The notes: generated by a model from the letters alone, not told the origin. DNA of 64,000 nucleotides from Caldilineaceae bacterium (GCA_022824025.1 JAJEBF010000045.1:1-64000); one strand, 5' to 3'. Positions 9,541-19,389 are shown, numbered from the stretch's first letter. Translations and numbers: made by a program.

Positions 9541-11409
9541 CTAACGTTCTACGTTTGACGCCGCGCCCGCTTGAATCTCTTGCGTCGCCAGAATGATGTC
9601 CGGATCTGTCCAGCCCTTCCATTCCTGCAGCTGTCGGAAAGCCCGGCGATAAATGAGTTGCGCCTCTACAGTTATCTCTGCAGTTTCCAGGGCAGTCCCG
9701 TCGCCTGAAAGCCCGAATCGGAAAGACCCCCTTCGTGAACTCTGAGCCGGGATGCGCGTGTCCTCAACCAGTTCAACCATCCTCCAATGAGAGAATGTAG
9801 GCTCCTCGCCTGTCAGGGTATCGCGCAGAATCTTGGCAAAGCCCTGCCCAGGCTCACCCGCTTCTTCGCCCGCCCACGCTGGCAGAACCGGCCCTTCAAC
9901 CAGCGGCAATTCGACGCCTCTGCCGTCGGTCGCACGTACAACCAGGAGCACCTGCCGCAACGGCGAGCCCGTTGGATAGTGATGTCCCGCGCCCGTGTTC
10001 GTTACTTCCGTCCTCACGACAATCTGCCCACCGTCAACCTCGGCAGAAACGTCAAGCGCTATCGCCTCTCTGAGAAACGCCTCATCGGTCGCGCCCGGCA
10101 TCTGGTGCAGATGTATCTGGTCGAGCTCCCGGAATAGCCCACCCTTTTCAGGATAGACGAAGTAACTCCGCTGCGACCGTTCCGCCAGCTTTCCCAGCCC
10201 GGCCGGCAGCGTCTTTCCGCTGGCCCGTTCCAGCCAGGCCGCCGTCTGAACCACCGACTCCATCCGTGAGGTCAGCCGCGGCGCCGTGGGCATGTGGCAG
10301 CCCTGGCACGTCTGGCCGGTCTCAGGATCGCTGTAGGGGCTCTCCAGCCACTCACCGTAAGAGTTGTAGATGACAGTGGTATCATTGACGCCGAAGTGAC
10401 AGGCCGAGCAGTACGCGCTCTCACCGTGCAGCTGGTTGAAGCTGTCCATTGGCCTGGAAACGTCATCGACGGTACCCATGAGCAAATCTTCTCCCGACTT
10501 GGGCCTGTACAGGGTTAGCGAGAGAATGCCCGGCATCGCTGGGTCAGGGAGCAACGTATCTGTATAGAAGGTCACGGCGCCAATCTTATGGCAGAAATCA
10601 CAGGAAATCCCTTCGGCAGCGACACCAACTGCCGCGTTGGGGCTGACTCCGTCCGGCAGTTCGTCACTGGCATCGCTCGTCTCCTGCATATGGCATCCGC
10701 TCCAGCCACAGCTGTTGTCCGCATCCAGCTTCGATGCCATCGGCGTATGGCACGCCGCGCAGTTTCCGTCCCGCTTTGGAAAGTCAACCTTGAACCCAGG
10801 GCCGTAGAATGGGTCTTCCGGATCACGTGTTCGGGGCAGGCCCGTGTCATAGTTGCTGTTGCGGCTGCGGTTCCCTTCAACGTCCGTCCCGTTGTACATG
10901 TTTAGGAAGCGGTAATTGACCGCAGACTGGCTGTGGGCGTCTCGCAGCCACTCTGAATAGGATGGATGGCACTCCCCGCAGTTTTCGGATGGCTCCCAGT
11001 CATAGACTGTGTGGTCGACGCGATTGTGGGGATGCAACGAAATGCCAACCTCCTCCTCGCCGCCGGTCGCCTCCGTCCACCCGAAAATGTACCCTTCTGC
11101 CCACGCAACAAGCGTCACGCTTTCTTCGGTCGGCAGCCCTTCGATTGTGAAGCTGCCGTCTTCCCTCGTGTAAGTATGGTTCGCGGTTGTTTGCACCCGC
11201 ACCAAGGCCCCCGCAACCGGCCCGTTTATATCGGTGACGACGCCGCTGACGGACGCGGTTTCAGGTTGCGGCCATGCGAAAACAGCCGCCGCGCCGCCAA
11301 AGGCGAACAGACAGATGAGAAGCAGGAGAAGGACTAAAGGGCGCGCCAGGTTGCGAAACACCGCGGCCTGTCCCGCGCCGTCGTCATGAGTTGACCTGGG
11401 CCCGCTCAA
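9541..11409 (-). CDS. Multiheme cytochrome c with N-terminal carboxypeptidase-regulatory-like domain
   Basis: The 622-aa product has an N-terminal membrane segment (about residues 23-46). A beta-sandwich resembling the CarboxypepD_reg/CNA-B-like repeat follows ([18 protein letters not shown], about 53-125). Six covalent heme sites come next: CGECH 144-148, CAACH 217-221, CGWSGCH 234-240 (C-x4-CH), CDFCH 270-274, CSACH 334-338 and CQGCH 368-372. The last 240 residues look like a second extracytoplasmic beta domain ([17 protein letters not shown]). The start is TTG at 11409 with GGAG seven bases upstream. It begins 20 bases after the OppC stop and ends 14 bases before the OppF start. It is therefore embedded in the importer operon and faces outside. 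Its redox partner is unknown. Confidence 0.85.
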   Translation of the reverse strand: MSGPRSTHDDGAGQAAVFRNLARPLVLLLLLICLFAFGGAAAVFAWPQPETASVSGVVTDINGPVAGALVRVQTTANHTYTREDGSFTIEGLPTEESVTLVAWAEGYIFGWTEATGGEEEVGISLHPHNRVDHTVYDWEPSENCGECHPSYSEWLRDAHSQSAVNYRFLNMYNGTDVEGNRSRNSNYDTGLPRTRDPEDPFYGPGFKVDFPKRDGNCAACHTPMASKLDADNSCGWSGCHMQETSDASDELPDGVSPNAAVGVAAEGISCDFCHKIGAVTFYTDTLLPDPAMPGILSLTLYRPKSGEDLLMGTVDDVSRPMDSFNQLHGESAYCSACHFGVNDTTVIYNSYGEWLESPYSDPETGQTCQGCHMPTAPRLTSRMESVVQTAAWLERASGKTLPAGLGKLAERSQRSYFVYPEKGGLFRELDQIHLHQMPGATDEAFLREAIALDVSAEVDGGQIVVRTEVTNTGAGHHYPTGSPLRQVLLVVRATDGRGVELPLVEGPVLPAWAGEEAGEPGQGFAKILRDTLTGEEPTFSHWRMVELVEDTRIPAQSSRRGSFRFGLSGDGTALETAEITVEAQLIYRRAFRQLQEWKGWTDPDIILATQEIQAGAASNVER

Positions 11410-11429
11410 AACCGTTCTCCGTTACCTTC

Positions 11430-12575
11430 TCAGACAATCGAATAGGGATCCGCCGCGTCGCGCAGACCGTCGCCAAGGAAGTTGAATCCCAACACGGCTA
11501 CGATGATGAAGATTACGGGCGTCATGATCCAGGTGTGCGTGCCCAATGTCTGCAAGTTCTGCGCGTCTCGCATCAGGAATCCCCAACTCACAAGCGGTTC
11601 CTGGATTCCTATTCCCAAAAAACTCAGGAACGCCTCGGCAAGGATGATCTGAGGAATCGTAAGCGTGAGGACGACAATGATGTGGCTTATGGAGTTGGGA
11701 AAAAGATGGAGGAAAATGATTCGAGCGTCGGACGCGCCCATCTCCTTGGCGGCGAGAATAAAGTCTGTCTCGCGAAAGGCCAGCACCTTGCCCCGCACCT
11801 CGCGCGCCAATAGCGTCCACGAAAGCAGGGAAAATATGACCACCATGATGATGAACACCTGTAGCGAATCCCAGGTGCGAGGAATGATCGCCGCAAGCGC
11901 CAGCCACAGTGGAAGCTGCGGGAACGACGCCACAAACTCCACAAATCGCTGAATCACATTGTCGATCACCCCGCCATAGTAGCCGGAAACAATGCCAACC
12001 ACCGCGCCGACCACAATGCTGACGAACGTGGCAAACAGGCTCAGTGAGAGTGAGATCCGCCCCGCGGAACAGGCGCGACCCCACAGGTCCCTGCCCTGCT
12101 TCTCAGTCCCAAGCAGATGAATCTTGCCACCTTCCTCCACGCCGAACAGATGCAACCGTGTCGGGATCAAACCCAGGATCTTCCACTCCCAGCTCCGGAC
12201 TAGAAACTTGATCTCATACCGCTGCTCCGGGTCCTCTTCCCATAGCGGCTCAAACGTCTTCGGATCAATGGTCACGTCCAGATTGTAGACAAAAGGTCGG
12301 AAATGGAAATTCCCCTCGTGGTCGATCAGTCGAATTCGAGTCGGAGGAATAAAACTGTCCTGCAAATTGGCGTCAGTCGGGTCGACCGGAGAGAAGAATT
12401 CAGCAAAAATAGCCAAAATAATCAGCGAAAGCACCATCAGGCCGCCGGCGATTGCCGGCCGGCTCTTCTTGAACCGCTGCCAAACAAGCTGAAAGTAGGA
12501 TTCGTGCAGCTCTTCGCCGAGGCCATCAATTGGATGACCTGGTTCTGCGCTTACTTCGGTCTGCAGTGTTGCCAT
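11430..12575 (-). CDS. ABC importer permease, OppC/DppC type
   Basis: The roughly 381-aa permease has the OppC-type N-terminal domain ([19 protein letters not shown] and a first membrane segment), then a long periplasmic insert. The core of five membrane segments contains the EAA-like loop [18 protein letters not shown]. The insert of about 120 residues between the first and second membrane segments ([10 protein letters not shown] to [12 protein letters not shown]) is longer than in enteric DppC. I chose ATG 12575; a TTG at 12602 is in frame but has no ribosome site. It pairs with the OppB-type permease upstream. Confidence 0.9.
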   Translation of the reverse strand: MATLQTEVSAEPGHPIDGLGEELHESYFQLVWQRFKKSRPAIAGGLMVLSLIILAIFAEFFSPVDPTDANLQDSFIPPTRIRLIDHEGNFHFRPFVYNLDVTIDPKTFEPLWEEDPEQRYEIKFLVRSWEWKILGLIPTRLHLFGVEEGGKIHLLGTEKQGRDLWGRACSAGRISLSLSLFATFVSIVVGAVVGIVSGYYGGVIDNVIQRFVEFVASFPQLPLWLALAAIIPRTWDSLQVFIIMVVIFSLLSWTLLAREVRGKVLAFRETDFILAAKEMGASDARIIFLHLFPNSISHIIVVLTLTIPQIILAEAFLSFLGIGIQEPLVSWGFLMRDAQNLQTLGTHTWIMTPVIFIIVAVLGFNFLGDGLRDAADPYSIV

Positions 12576-12720
12576 AGTTGAATCGACTTCTCGCTCAGTC
12601 AATTTGATTTAAGAGGCTGGGTCGTTGGCTGGCATCGCGCCGCCATGCCAGCCCTGACCTGGCCACGAATTCGGAAGCCCTCAGAGTAACGCCGCCCCTG
12701 GAAGCCAAGAGCGCAAAAAC

Positions 12721-13749
12721 CTACGAAAATCGCACCCGCGGGTCCAGGACTGCGAGGGAAATGTCCGCGATCAGATTCCCAGCCACCAACAACACGCCGT
12801 AAATCAACAAACAACTCGCGGCGATGTAGATGTCCTCATTGCGCAGCGACGTCAACAACAGCGTGCCGATCGTCGGCAGTCCCATCACGATGGAAGCCTG
12901 CAGCTCGCCCTGCAACATGTACGGCAGCACGGTTCCCTGGTACATGATAATCGGATGGAGCGCATTCGGCACCGCATGGCGGCGCATGACCTGGCCCTCA
13001 TTCAGACCCTTCGACCGGGCCGTCGTCACGTATTGCGCGTTCAACTCGTCCAACATGTTGCCGCGCATGACGCGCATGTTCCTCGCAACTCCGCCTAGCC
13101 CCGCGATGACCACCACAGGCCAAATGTGCTGCATCAGATCCACCAACTTGGCCCAACTCTCCCTCGTCTCAGCCAGGCTGCCGAATGCCCACGGCACCAC
13201 TACATATTGGGGTGAATGAAACGCGGTGACATGCTCCTGCTCCAATGTGAAGACAAGGAAGAACATGATTGCAAGCGCGATCCAGAACCGGGGCAGCGCC
13301 GAAAGGATAAAAGCAATGAAGGCTGCCACATTGTCCGCCACAGAGTACTGTCGCGGCGCGACGAATATGCCCGCAACAATCCCAACGGCAGTTGACGTGA
13401 GGTGCGCCAGCACAGCCAGCAGCAGCGTGCGCGGCAAGCGTTCTCTGATCAGCTCGCCCACATCCCGCTTATAGGCGAACGAAAAGCCGAAACTCCCTTT
13501 GGTCACCATGTCCCGAATCCAAACAAGGAACTGGGTGGGGAGCGGTTTGTCCAGGCCGTATCGCTGACGAAATAGCTCCGCTTGCGCCTCCGCCTCCGAT
13601 TCGGTTGCCCCGCCCTGCTCGATCAGGAACGACTTATAGCCGTCGGCATAGTCGCCTGGAGGCAGTTGAATGACAATAAAACTGACCAGCGCGATGCCCA
13701 GGACGACGGCTACGGAGACTGAAAAGCGGCGTACGATGAATCCTATCAT
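12721..13749 (-). CDS. ABC importer permease, OppB/DppB type
   Basis: The 342-aa permease has the OppB signature from its first residues (FIVRRFSVSVAVVLGIALVSF, one membrane segment) and the QLPPGDYADG block. It then has a RYGLDKPLPTQF periplasmic region and six membrane segments in all. The ATPase-contacting loop is TTARSKGLNEGQVMRRHAVPNAL. ATG 13749 is supported by family alignment. The gene lies 86 bases after the solute-binding protein gene with a hairpin in between, and 145 bases before the second permease. Confidence 0.92.
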   Translation of the reverse strand: MIGFIVRRFSVSVAVVLGIALVSFIVIQLPPGDYADGYKSFLIEQGGATESEAEAQAELFRQRYGLDKPLPTQFLVWIRDMVTKGSFGFSFAYKRDVGELIRERLPRTLLLAVLAHLTSTAVGIVAGIFVAPRQYSVADNVAAFIAFILSALPRFWIALAIMFFLVFTLEQEHVTAFHSPQYVVVPWAFGSLAETRESWAKLVDLMQHIWPVVVIAGLGGVARNMRVMRGNMLDELNAQYVTTARSKGLNEGQVMRRHAVPNALHPIIMYQGTVLPYMLQGELQASIVMGLPTIGTLLLTSLRNEDIYIAASCLLIYGVLLVAGNLIADISLAVLDPRVRFS

Positions 13750-13780
13750 TTGAATTTCTGCATTCCGCGGCTGGATAAAA

Positions 13781-13824
13781 GAAAGAGAGAGGAGGAACGA
13801 ATCCTGGTCCCCCCTCTCCCTCTC
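13781..13824 (-). terminator. Hairpin after the solute-binding protein gene (attenuator)
   Basis: In the minus-strand transcript GAGAGGGAGAGG pairs with a CTCTCTTTC-type arm over 12 bp with two G-U pairs; the arms are at 13813-13824 and 13781-13792 on the plus strand. It sits just after the binding-protein stop at 13836 and before the permease start. Such a structure usually keeps the binding protein in excess over the permeases, by partial termination or by protecting the 3' end. Confidence 0.5.
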
Positions 13825-13835
13825 GCGTTTCTACC

Positions 13836-16019
13836 CTATTCGCTCTCGTAGGTGGGAATCACGCCCGGTCGCAGCTGTTCGATCTGCTCCGAGGGGTCAA
13901 CCCAGACCTGCTCTGCCATGACATTCTCCCACGTCCAGTTGTACATGAACACAGGCATGCCAGCAGGTACGTTCTTGAAGCGCTTGGCAGCCGCCAAACC
14001 GTATCGTCCAACAAAGACGCCGACGAAGTGGACATTCTCTGTCGAGATGCGATTGTATTCGGCCATCAGCTCTTTACGGATATCCGTGCTCGGCTCCACA
14101 CAGAAGGCCAGCGCGATGTCAACCAGCTCCTGCTCGAAATCGAGAAGTTCACGGGGCTCGGAACCCTCGCGATGGAAACTGAACTCTCGTTCGATCGGCG
14201 CCAGTTCGCGACAGCGTGTGAACGGCACAGCGAAGGTCTGGCTATCGCGATCGACGCGCAGCTCCCACTCTCCCGCCTCGTTCATCTCACGACGGGCCGC
14301 GCTGTTCAAAGGGCGCACGTTGATCTGCACACCCAGGTCGCCGAGCAGAGTGACCGCAGCATCCCCAACCGTCTGCGTCTCTTCGGCGTCTTCACTGGTA
14401 ACCAGCGCCAGCACCAGGTTTTCGCCGCTCGCCAGGCGATCGGCCGGCCAGTTCAGAACGCCGTCGCCATCGGAGTCTTCAAAGCCCAGTTCAGCCAGCA
14501 GCGCTGCCGCGGCCTCAGGGTTGTGGTTGTAGTACGCAACAGTGTTTCGATCAAAGTAGGAGGAACCGGGGAACAGACCGCCAGCCCAGCCGCGCAAGAA
14601 AGGTCCCCGCAGAATCGACTGCGAAATGCCTTCCCTGTCAAGGGCGAAACTGACTGCCTGGCGGAAGCGTACGTCCCGGAACAGTTCGCGAATGGCCGCG
14701 TCTCGATCATCCTTTACGCCCAAAGTCGTCGACAGATTCAACTTTATGCTGAATCCCAACGTCTCTGGACCCCATTCGACATAGAAGTGAGCGTCGTCTT
14801 CTTCCGCCCGTTTCAGCGTCTCGATGAATGTGCTGGGATTCTCCAGGTTGGAGTGATCAGCTGAACCGGCAAGTGTGCTAAGCGTTCTGCCAACACCGGA
14901 CGGCCCCTTCTCAAAGACGACCTCGTCCAGGTAGGGAAGCTGGTTGCCGGCTTCATCGACACCCCAGTAGTACGGGTTGCGGCGCAGAATCATCAACTCA
15001 TCAGTGATATACTCGACCGGCACAAACTCGCCCAGCACGACAGGCGTCTTGTCCGGGGGCATTGCCGCCTCAAAGTCAACATAGTCCATATCGCTGTTGT
15101 ACTTGGGATGGAGCGGCTTCAGTATATGCGCAGGCGAAACATGGAAGTCGCCCTCGTCCATCTGGAACAGGGACTGTACCGGGAAGGCGACCGGGAAGAC
15201 AAATTTGAAGGTATAGTCGTCAACCACCTCAAGTTGCGTCAACTCGTCGTTGAATATCCAGGCCGAAGCGCCCTTCGGCGACTGCACATTCGAGTCAACA
15301 ATCATATCTTCCCAAGTGAACAGAATATCCTCGGTCGTGAAGGGATGTCCATCAGACCACCTGGCGCCTTCGATCAGGTTCATCGTCAGCTCAAAGCCAT
15401 CCTCGCTCCATTCCCAACTCTTGGCCAGGTATGGCAGCGGCTCCAGTGAGTCGGAGCGGCGGTAAATGGGTCCGGATTTGAGCAGTGACGCAAATGCTGC
15501 TGCCTCGATTCCAAACCAGCCAGCGCTCTGTCCCGCGCCGCGGTTGTAGCCCTCAGTCGGGCAGGCAGAGAAGTCACGCCAGACACCGCCGTAGACACCG
15601 ATCCCGTCTGACATGCCGCTCTCAAGGATCACGCGCGGCTCAACCGGCAGGCGTTCCTCTACCGGAGGCAGCACGCCCTCAGCCACAAGCTCACTCACCC
15701 ATTCCGGCTCGCTATAGGAATCCAGCGCCTTATAGGTCAGGATCTGGTCCAAAGGCAGCTTTTCCACTTCCCGGCTACCCACGATAAGTTGAGGCTCCGG
15801 ATACTCGGACGGTGAGAGGTCCACCTCCATCATCTCCTCTTCCTCTTCCGCTTCAGCCGCCGACTCCTCAGCCTCAGCAGCGGCCGGCGCCGCCTCTTCA
15901 GCCGGGGCGTCAGCTGCTTCCGGTTCGCTGTCGCCGCCGCCGCAGGCGTTAATCACCATGGCAGCCACAAGCAGCATGGACAGGAAAAAGAAGATCATTC
16001 TCCTTCGCTTACTAGACAT
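13836..16019 (-). CDS. ABC importer solute-binding lipoprotein, family 5
   Basis: The 727-aa protein has a basic N-terminus, a hydrophobic stretch and a lipobox ending in Cys26 (VINAC), so it is exported and lipid-anchored. An acidic low-complexity linker (about residues 29-66, rich in Glu and Ala) follows. The SBP_bac_5 domain then begins with PLPYLAKSWEWSEDGFELTMNL. It contains GARWSDGHPFTTEDILFTWE, the hallmark of family 5 binding proteins. At over 700 residues it is longer than DppA (about 535) because of the N-terminal part. The ligand may be peptides or oligosaccharides; the downstream GH4 gene favours a glycoside but this is inference. Confidence 0.92.
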   Translation of the reverse strand: MSSKRRRMIFFFLSMLLVAAMVINACGGGDSEPEAADAPAEEAAPAAAEAEESAAEAEEEEEMMEVDLSPSEYPEPQLIVGSREVEKLPLDQILTYKALDSYSEPEWVSELVAEGVLPPVEERLPVEPRVILESGMSDGIGVYGGVWRDFSACPTEGYNRGAGQSAGWFGIEAAAFASLLKSGPIYRRSDSLEPLPYLAKSWEWSEDGFELTMNLIEGARWSDGHPFTTEDILFTWEDMIVDSNVQSPKGASAWIFNDELTQLEVVDDYTFKFVFPVAFPVQSLFQMDEGDFHVSPAHILKPLHPKYNSDMDYVDFEAAMPPDKTPVVLGEFVPVEYITDELMILRRNPYYWGVDEAGNQLPYLDEVVFEKGPSGVGRTLSTLAGSADHSNLENPSTFIETLKRAEEDDAHFYVEWGPETLGFSIKLNLSTTLGVKDDRDAAIRELFRDVRFRQAVSFALDREGISQSILRGPFLRGWAGGLFPGSSYFDRNTVAYYNHNPEAAAALLAELGFEDSDGDGVLNWPADRLASGENLVLALVTSEDAEETQTVGDAAVTLLGDLGVQINVRPLNSAARREMNEAGEWELRVDRDSQTFAVPFTRCRELAPIEREFSFHREGSEPRELLDFEQELVDIALAFCVEPSTDIRKELMAEYNRISTENVHFVGVFVGRYGLAAAKRFKNVPAGMPVFMYNWTWENVMAEQVWVDPSEQIEQLRPGVIPTYESE

Positions 16020-16176
16020 TCACATGCCTCCTTAAAAGATGGTTATTGATTATAGCCATTCCCTGCCTTCATAGACTCGGGATGGCAACTAGATGACAAC
16101 GCAATGCTTTCAACTATGCCAGTCCGCAGAGCACCCGCGCCGGACATTTGCGCGCCGCCCTTTCAGCCCGCCCGCT

Positions 16177-17229
16177 TCAATCATGCAGCCAGCACGCCGC
16201 GGAATGCCCCGGTTCATGTTCCTTGAAGTCCGGGCTCTGCTCCCAGCAAATCTCCATCGCCTCAGGGCAGCGATCAGCAAATGCGCAGCCCTGAATCTCT
16301 TCCATCGGGCTCGGTACCATGCCCGTGATGGGTACCAGCCGGTTCTCATCCTTCCTTCCCAGAACCGGCACGGAATTCAACAGTCCAATCGTATAGGGGT
16401 GCTTTGGGTTGTGGAAGATCTCGTAGACCGGGGCATACTCCACCACCCGCCCAAGATACATAACTGCAACATGATCGGCCATCTGCGAAACAACGCCCAA
16501 ATTATGCGTGATCAAAACAATGGCGGAATCGAAATCATCCTGCAGCTCCCGCATCAAATCCAGAATCTGCGCCTGAACCGTAACATCCAGCGCCGTCGTG
16601 GGTTCGTCCGCGATCAGAATCGAAGGATTGCAGCTTAACGCTAAAGCAATCATGACGCGCTGGCGCATTCCGCCGCTCAACTGGTGAGGATACTCCCCAA
16701 TGCGGCGACCAGGATCCGCGATGTGAACCCGGTTCAACATCTCCTCGGCCCGCTCCTGGGCCGCCTGCCTTGAAAGTGACTGGTGCAACAATACCGATTC
16801 CGAAATCTGCCGCCCGACCGGATGCAGCGGATTCAGTGAGGTCATCGGCTCTTGAAATATCATCGCGATTTCGGCGCCGCGGATGTCGCGTAACTGCCGG
16901 CTGCGAGGGTCAAGCTGGGTAATGTCAACCGTGTCGCCGTCTTTACGGTGCAGCAAAATTTCGCCCTCGACGATTCTGCCGGGGGGAGACTGGATCAATC
17001 GCATAACCGAGCGAAACGTGACACTTTTCCCACACCCGCTCTCGCCTACAACGCCCAGCGTCTTCCGCCGACCAACCGAGACGTCAACGCCGTCAACCGC
17101 CTTGACTATGCCGCGCTCAAGAAAGAAATAGGTCTTCAAACCCTTCAATTCAAGGATGGTGTCTTCGGCGTTACGATTGGCCTCTGCGCTCACGCGCGCC
17201 GGAGCCCGCTGCTCTAAGGTCATAGACAT
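16177..17229 (-). CDS. ABC importer ATPase, OppD/DppD type
   Basis: The 350-aa ATPase has Walker [12 protein letters not shown] (about residues 57-67) and the [15 protein letters not shown] block. The signature [15 protein letters not shown] is followed by Walker [13 protein letters not shown]. The OppD-type C-terminal domain has the conserved cysteines ([16 protein letters not shown]). The start at 17229 ([10 protein letters not shown]) is preferred; an in-frame extension to 17307 has a hydrophobic, non-family N-terminus, and ATG 17223 is also possible. It is the first gene of the minus-strand importer cluster, 157 bases before the binding-protein gene. Confidence 0.9.
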   Translation of the reverse strand: MSMTLEQRAPARVSAEANRNAEDTILELKGLKTYFFLERGIVKAVDGVDVSVGRRKTLGVVGESGCGKSVTFRSVMRLIQSPPGRIVEGEILLHRKDGDTVDITQLDPRSRQLRDIRGAEIAMIFQEPMTSLNPLHPVGRQISESVLLHQSLSRQAAQERAEEMLNRVHIADPGRRIGEYPHQLSGGMRQRVMIALALSCNPSILIADEPTTALDVTVQAQILDLMRELQDDFDSAIVLITHNLGVVSQMADHVAVMYLGRVVEYAPVYEIFHNPKHPYTIGLLNSVPVLGRKDENRLVPITGMVPSPMEEIQGCAFADRCPEAMEICWEQSPDFKEHEPGHSAACWLHD

Positions 17230-17738
17230 GCTCTTGCTCACCCGCTTGTGAGCCAGGAAGAGAAGAAAGAGAGAATATTGCTGTTGAGGCAGTTCCGGTC
17301 CATACAACCTGTAACGACAAAGGGGGATCTTCGTCGCCAGGAAGAGGCAGGCCGTTCTTTACTGGACCTGAACGGAATCATCCGCCTGAAAAGGCCGGGA
17401 GCGGGAGAATTGTAGCCACTGTGGAGCCGGTTGTCAATTCCTTGGGCCCCCGAAACAATAAGAGCCCACTCAACCGCCGCCAAGGGGCGCGGCAGAAAGG
17501 GCGCATTCCAGTGCGAATGCGCCCTTCAGCCCTTCCCCCAGTATGTGGCCGAAGACCCCCTCTCGAAGAAGCTTGCTACTCAGGACTTGATCGGGATCCG
17601 TGGCCAGCGCAAACTGAACGGGAAAAGAGAATCCTGGAACGTGGGATGTAACAGGCTCTCGCGGACTCTTCCAAGAAAGACCCCCCAATTAAGGTACGAG
17701 CGTCTCGAGTTCTCACCGGGCAGACTGGGTCTCTTCTC
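17230..17738. other. Intergenic region between importer operon and phytoene synthase gene
   Basis: These 509 bases hold no convincing gene; the overlapping short frames look random. The notable element is a perfect inverted repeat at 17497-17526 (listed separately). I found no clear promoter for the importer operon, though one must lie here or the operon is read from upstream. Confidence 0.45.
17497..17526 (-). terminator. Perfect 12-bp inverted repeat downstream of phytoene synthase
   Basis: AAGGGCGCATTC at 17497-17508 and GAATGCGCCCTT at 17515-17526 form a perfect stem with a six-base loop. It lies about 210 bases after the phytoene synthase stop on the minus strand. No long T-run follows, so it may be a Rho-dependent end structure, or a protein-binding palindrome for the importer operon that starts about 270 bases further on. 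Confidence 0.45.
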
Positions 17739-18752
17739 TCACCGATGGGGCCCTCCGTCTCCTGTCCGCCCACCTTCTCGCTTACTCCGCCACCATATCA
17801 TCGGCAGCCGCCTGAGCTTCCCGAACATACTCACATGCGCCCGACGGGAAAAGACGTCGTAATCGTGCGCTTCGATGTCGGCCAGAATCGCCCGGTAGAG
17901 GTCGGCCGCCGCGCCGATAGCAAATCGGCCATCGGCATGAAGAAGTGCAATGCCCGGCCAGGCCTCCTCGTAGAGCTGACGCGCACGACCAATTTGAAAT
18001 CGCATAAAAGCCCGCCAGCGATCATCAACAACGCCCGCCTCAATGTCCTCCTCACACAGACCGTAATCGCGCAACTCCTTCAAGGGCAGATACAGGCGAC
18101 CCTCCCTCCAATCCTCGCCCACGTCCCTGAGAATGTTCGTCAACTGCAGGGCCACACCCAATTTGAGCGCAAACGGAATCGCCTCTGCACCGGAAAACCC
18201 GATGATGTGCATGCTCATCAGGCCAACCGTTGCCGCAACGCCGTAACAGTAGGTCGTCACATCCTCGAATGTTTCGTAACGCCGGTAGGAAATGTCGCGG
18301 GCGACGCCTTGAATGAGTTGCTCGGCATAGCGGTATGGAATGGCATACCGCCGACGTGCGTCCGACCACGCCAGAGCCACAGGATCTCGCCTGTCGGCAG
18401 CCTGTACAAGGGCCCGCGTCCGCCAGGAATCAAGGGCGTCCCGCACCGCCTCCGGATCGCGCTTCCCTGCGGAAGGCTTGTCTACAATGTCATCGCTTTT
18501 GCGGCAAAATGCGTAGAGGGCTCGCACAGAGCGCCGCTTATCGCGCGGCAGAAAGCGAGAAGCGGTGAAGAAGGACTGGCTGTTCGCGGCCGTGACTGCT
18601 TCACAAAAATCATACGCCGAATCCAACTCCTTCCCGTCTCGAATCCTGGGAAGTGGTTCAGGGCCGCAAGCCCGCCCAGCCTCATATGCGAGCGTAAGAA
18701 GCGGACGTTCCCAGTCATGGATCTTGAGGGCAATCAGAGCGCCTTTGCTCAC
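17739..18752 (-). CDS. crtB: Phytoene synthase (squalene/phytoene synthase family)
   Basis: The 337-aa enzyme condenses two geranylgeranyl diphosphates to phytoene, the first step of carotenoid synthesis. The first Asp-rich motif is in [10 protein letters not shown], and the second is in [20 protein letters not shown]. The [12 protein letters not shown] helix lies between them. I chose GTG 18752 because AAGGAA lies six bases upstream and the extra upstream residues ([13 protein letters not shown]) do not fit the family. The gene diverges from the CarH-like regulator and its carotenoid operon. No crtE or crtI is in the window, so the pathway is completed elsewhere. Confidence 0.92.
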   Translation of the reverse strand: MSKGALIALKIHDWERPLLTLAYEAGRACGPEPLPRIRDGKELDSAYDFCEAVTAANSQSFFTASRFLPRDKRRSVRALYAFCRKSDDIVDKPSAGKRDPEAVRDALDSWRTRALVQAADRRDPVALAWSDARRRYAIPYRYAEQLIQGVARDISYRRYETFEDVTTYCYGVAATVGLMSMHIIGFSGAEAIPFALKLGVALQLTNILRDVGEDWREGRLYLPLKELRDYGLCEEDIEAGVVDDRWRAFMRFQIGRARQLYEEAWPGIALLHADGRFAIGAAADLYRAILADIEAHDYDVFSRRAHVSMFGKLRRLPMIWWRSKREGGRTGDGGPHR

Positions 18753-18930
18753 CGAAAATTCCTTTCGAAAACACACGCGTTTCGCGCCAATCCAGTAAGC
18801 CCAAAATACTCCACCCATCCACCCCCGTCAAGCCTTCTCCCAAAATCGGGAGGAAAACCCCCAATTCACCCGCTTCGCAGGGTTGATTCGGCAATGCCGC
18901 AGTCCTCTTGCGAGGGCTCGATCAAGATAC

Positions 18931-18961
18931 AGTATAAGCGATAAAGGTATGCCGGAGCCAA
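18931..18961 (-). promoter_or_regulatory. Weak candidate promoter for phytoene synthase
   Basis: On the minus strand TTGGCT (18961-18956) and TATACT (18936-18931) are separated by 19 bases. The -10 box is good, the -35 and spacing are poor. The distance to the GTG start is about 180 bases. Confidence 0.25.
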
Positions 18962-18984
18962 AATGCAAATAATATCACAATAAT

Positions 18985-19002
18985 TTGTACAGGTTTTGTA
19001 GA
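18985..19002. promoter_or_regulatory. Candidate CarH/LitR-type operator: two direct repeats
   Basis: TTGTACA at 18985-18991 and TTGTAGA at 18996-19002 repeat with an 11-base period. Thermus CarH binds tandem 11-bp repeats of the form nTnTACAn; the first copy matches all five fixed positions after the n, the second has C to G. The site is in the divergent region controlled by the neighbouring CarH-like protein and lies upstream of the phytoene synthase promoter candidate. Confidence 0.4.
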
Positions 19003-19360
19003 TTTTCCTCCCCGTTTGCAGCGTCTCTGGCGGCCCCCTGCTTCCCCCTCTACCATATTGCGTGTTCCAGTGCCTACCTCCCTATCTTGCGCGGGCGGCC
19101 GCAAGCGGCCTCCCTCTTGACGGGGAATGCCCCAAGCATTCATCACCCGCATGTAATGAGATGTCCCCTCTTGTGGCAGCGGGCGCCCGCCACAACCAAT
19201 TCGCGCCCTCCTCCTGGGCCGCCCTTTCCCCCGGCCTTGCCAACTCACCTTCCCCCTTCAATCCACTTTCAATCGGCCCCCGAGCCGGTTCCCGCCCCTT
19301 CCGGACCTTTCCCCAATGCTAACATCTTCCATTCCTTCTCTTCTGTCCAGATTTCCTGAT

Positions 19361-19389
19361 TTGTTGATAACGAATTAAGCGCGTAATAT
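19361..19389 (+). promoter_or_regulatory. Candidate promoter of the regulator/carotenoid operon
   Basis: TTGTTG at 19361-19366 and TAATAT at 19384-19389 have a 17-base spacer. Transcription would start near 19396, after the in-frame TTG at 19393. That supports translation from ATG 19462 with a leader of about 65 bases holding the GTAC palindrome. Confidence 0.35.

Noticed and set aside
17745..18944. 399-codon rightward frame opposite phytoene synthase
   Set aside because: Antisense to a gene with both Asp-rich motifs; no independent support.
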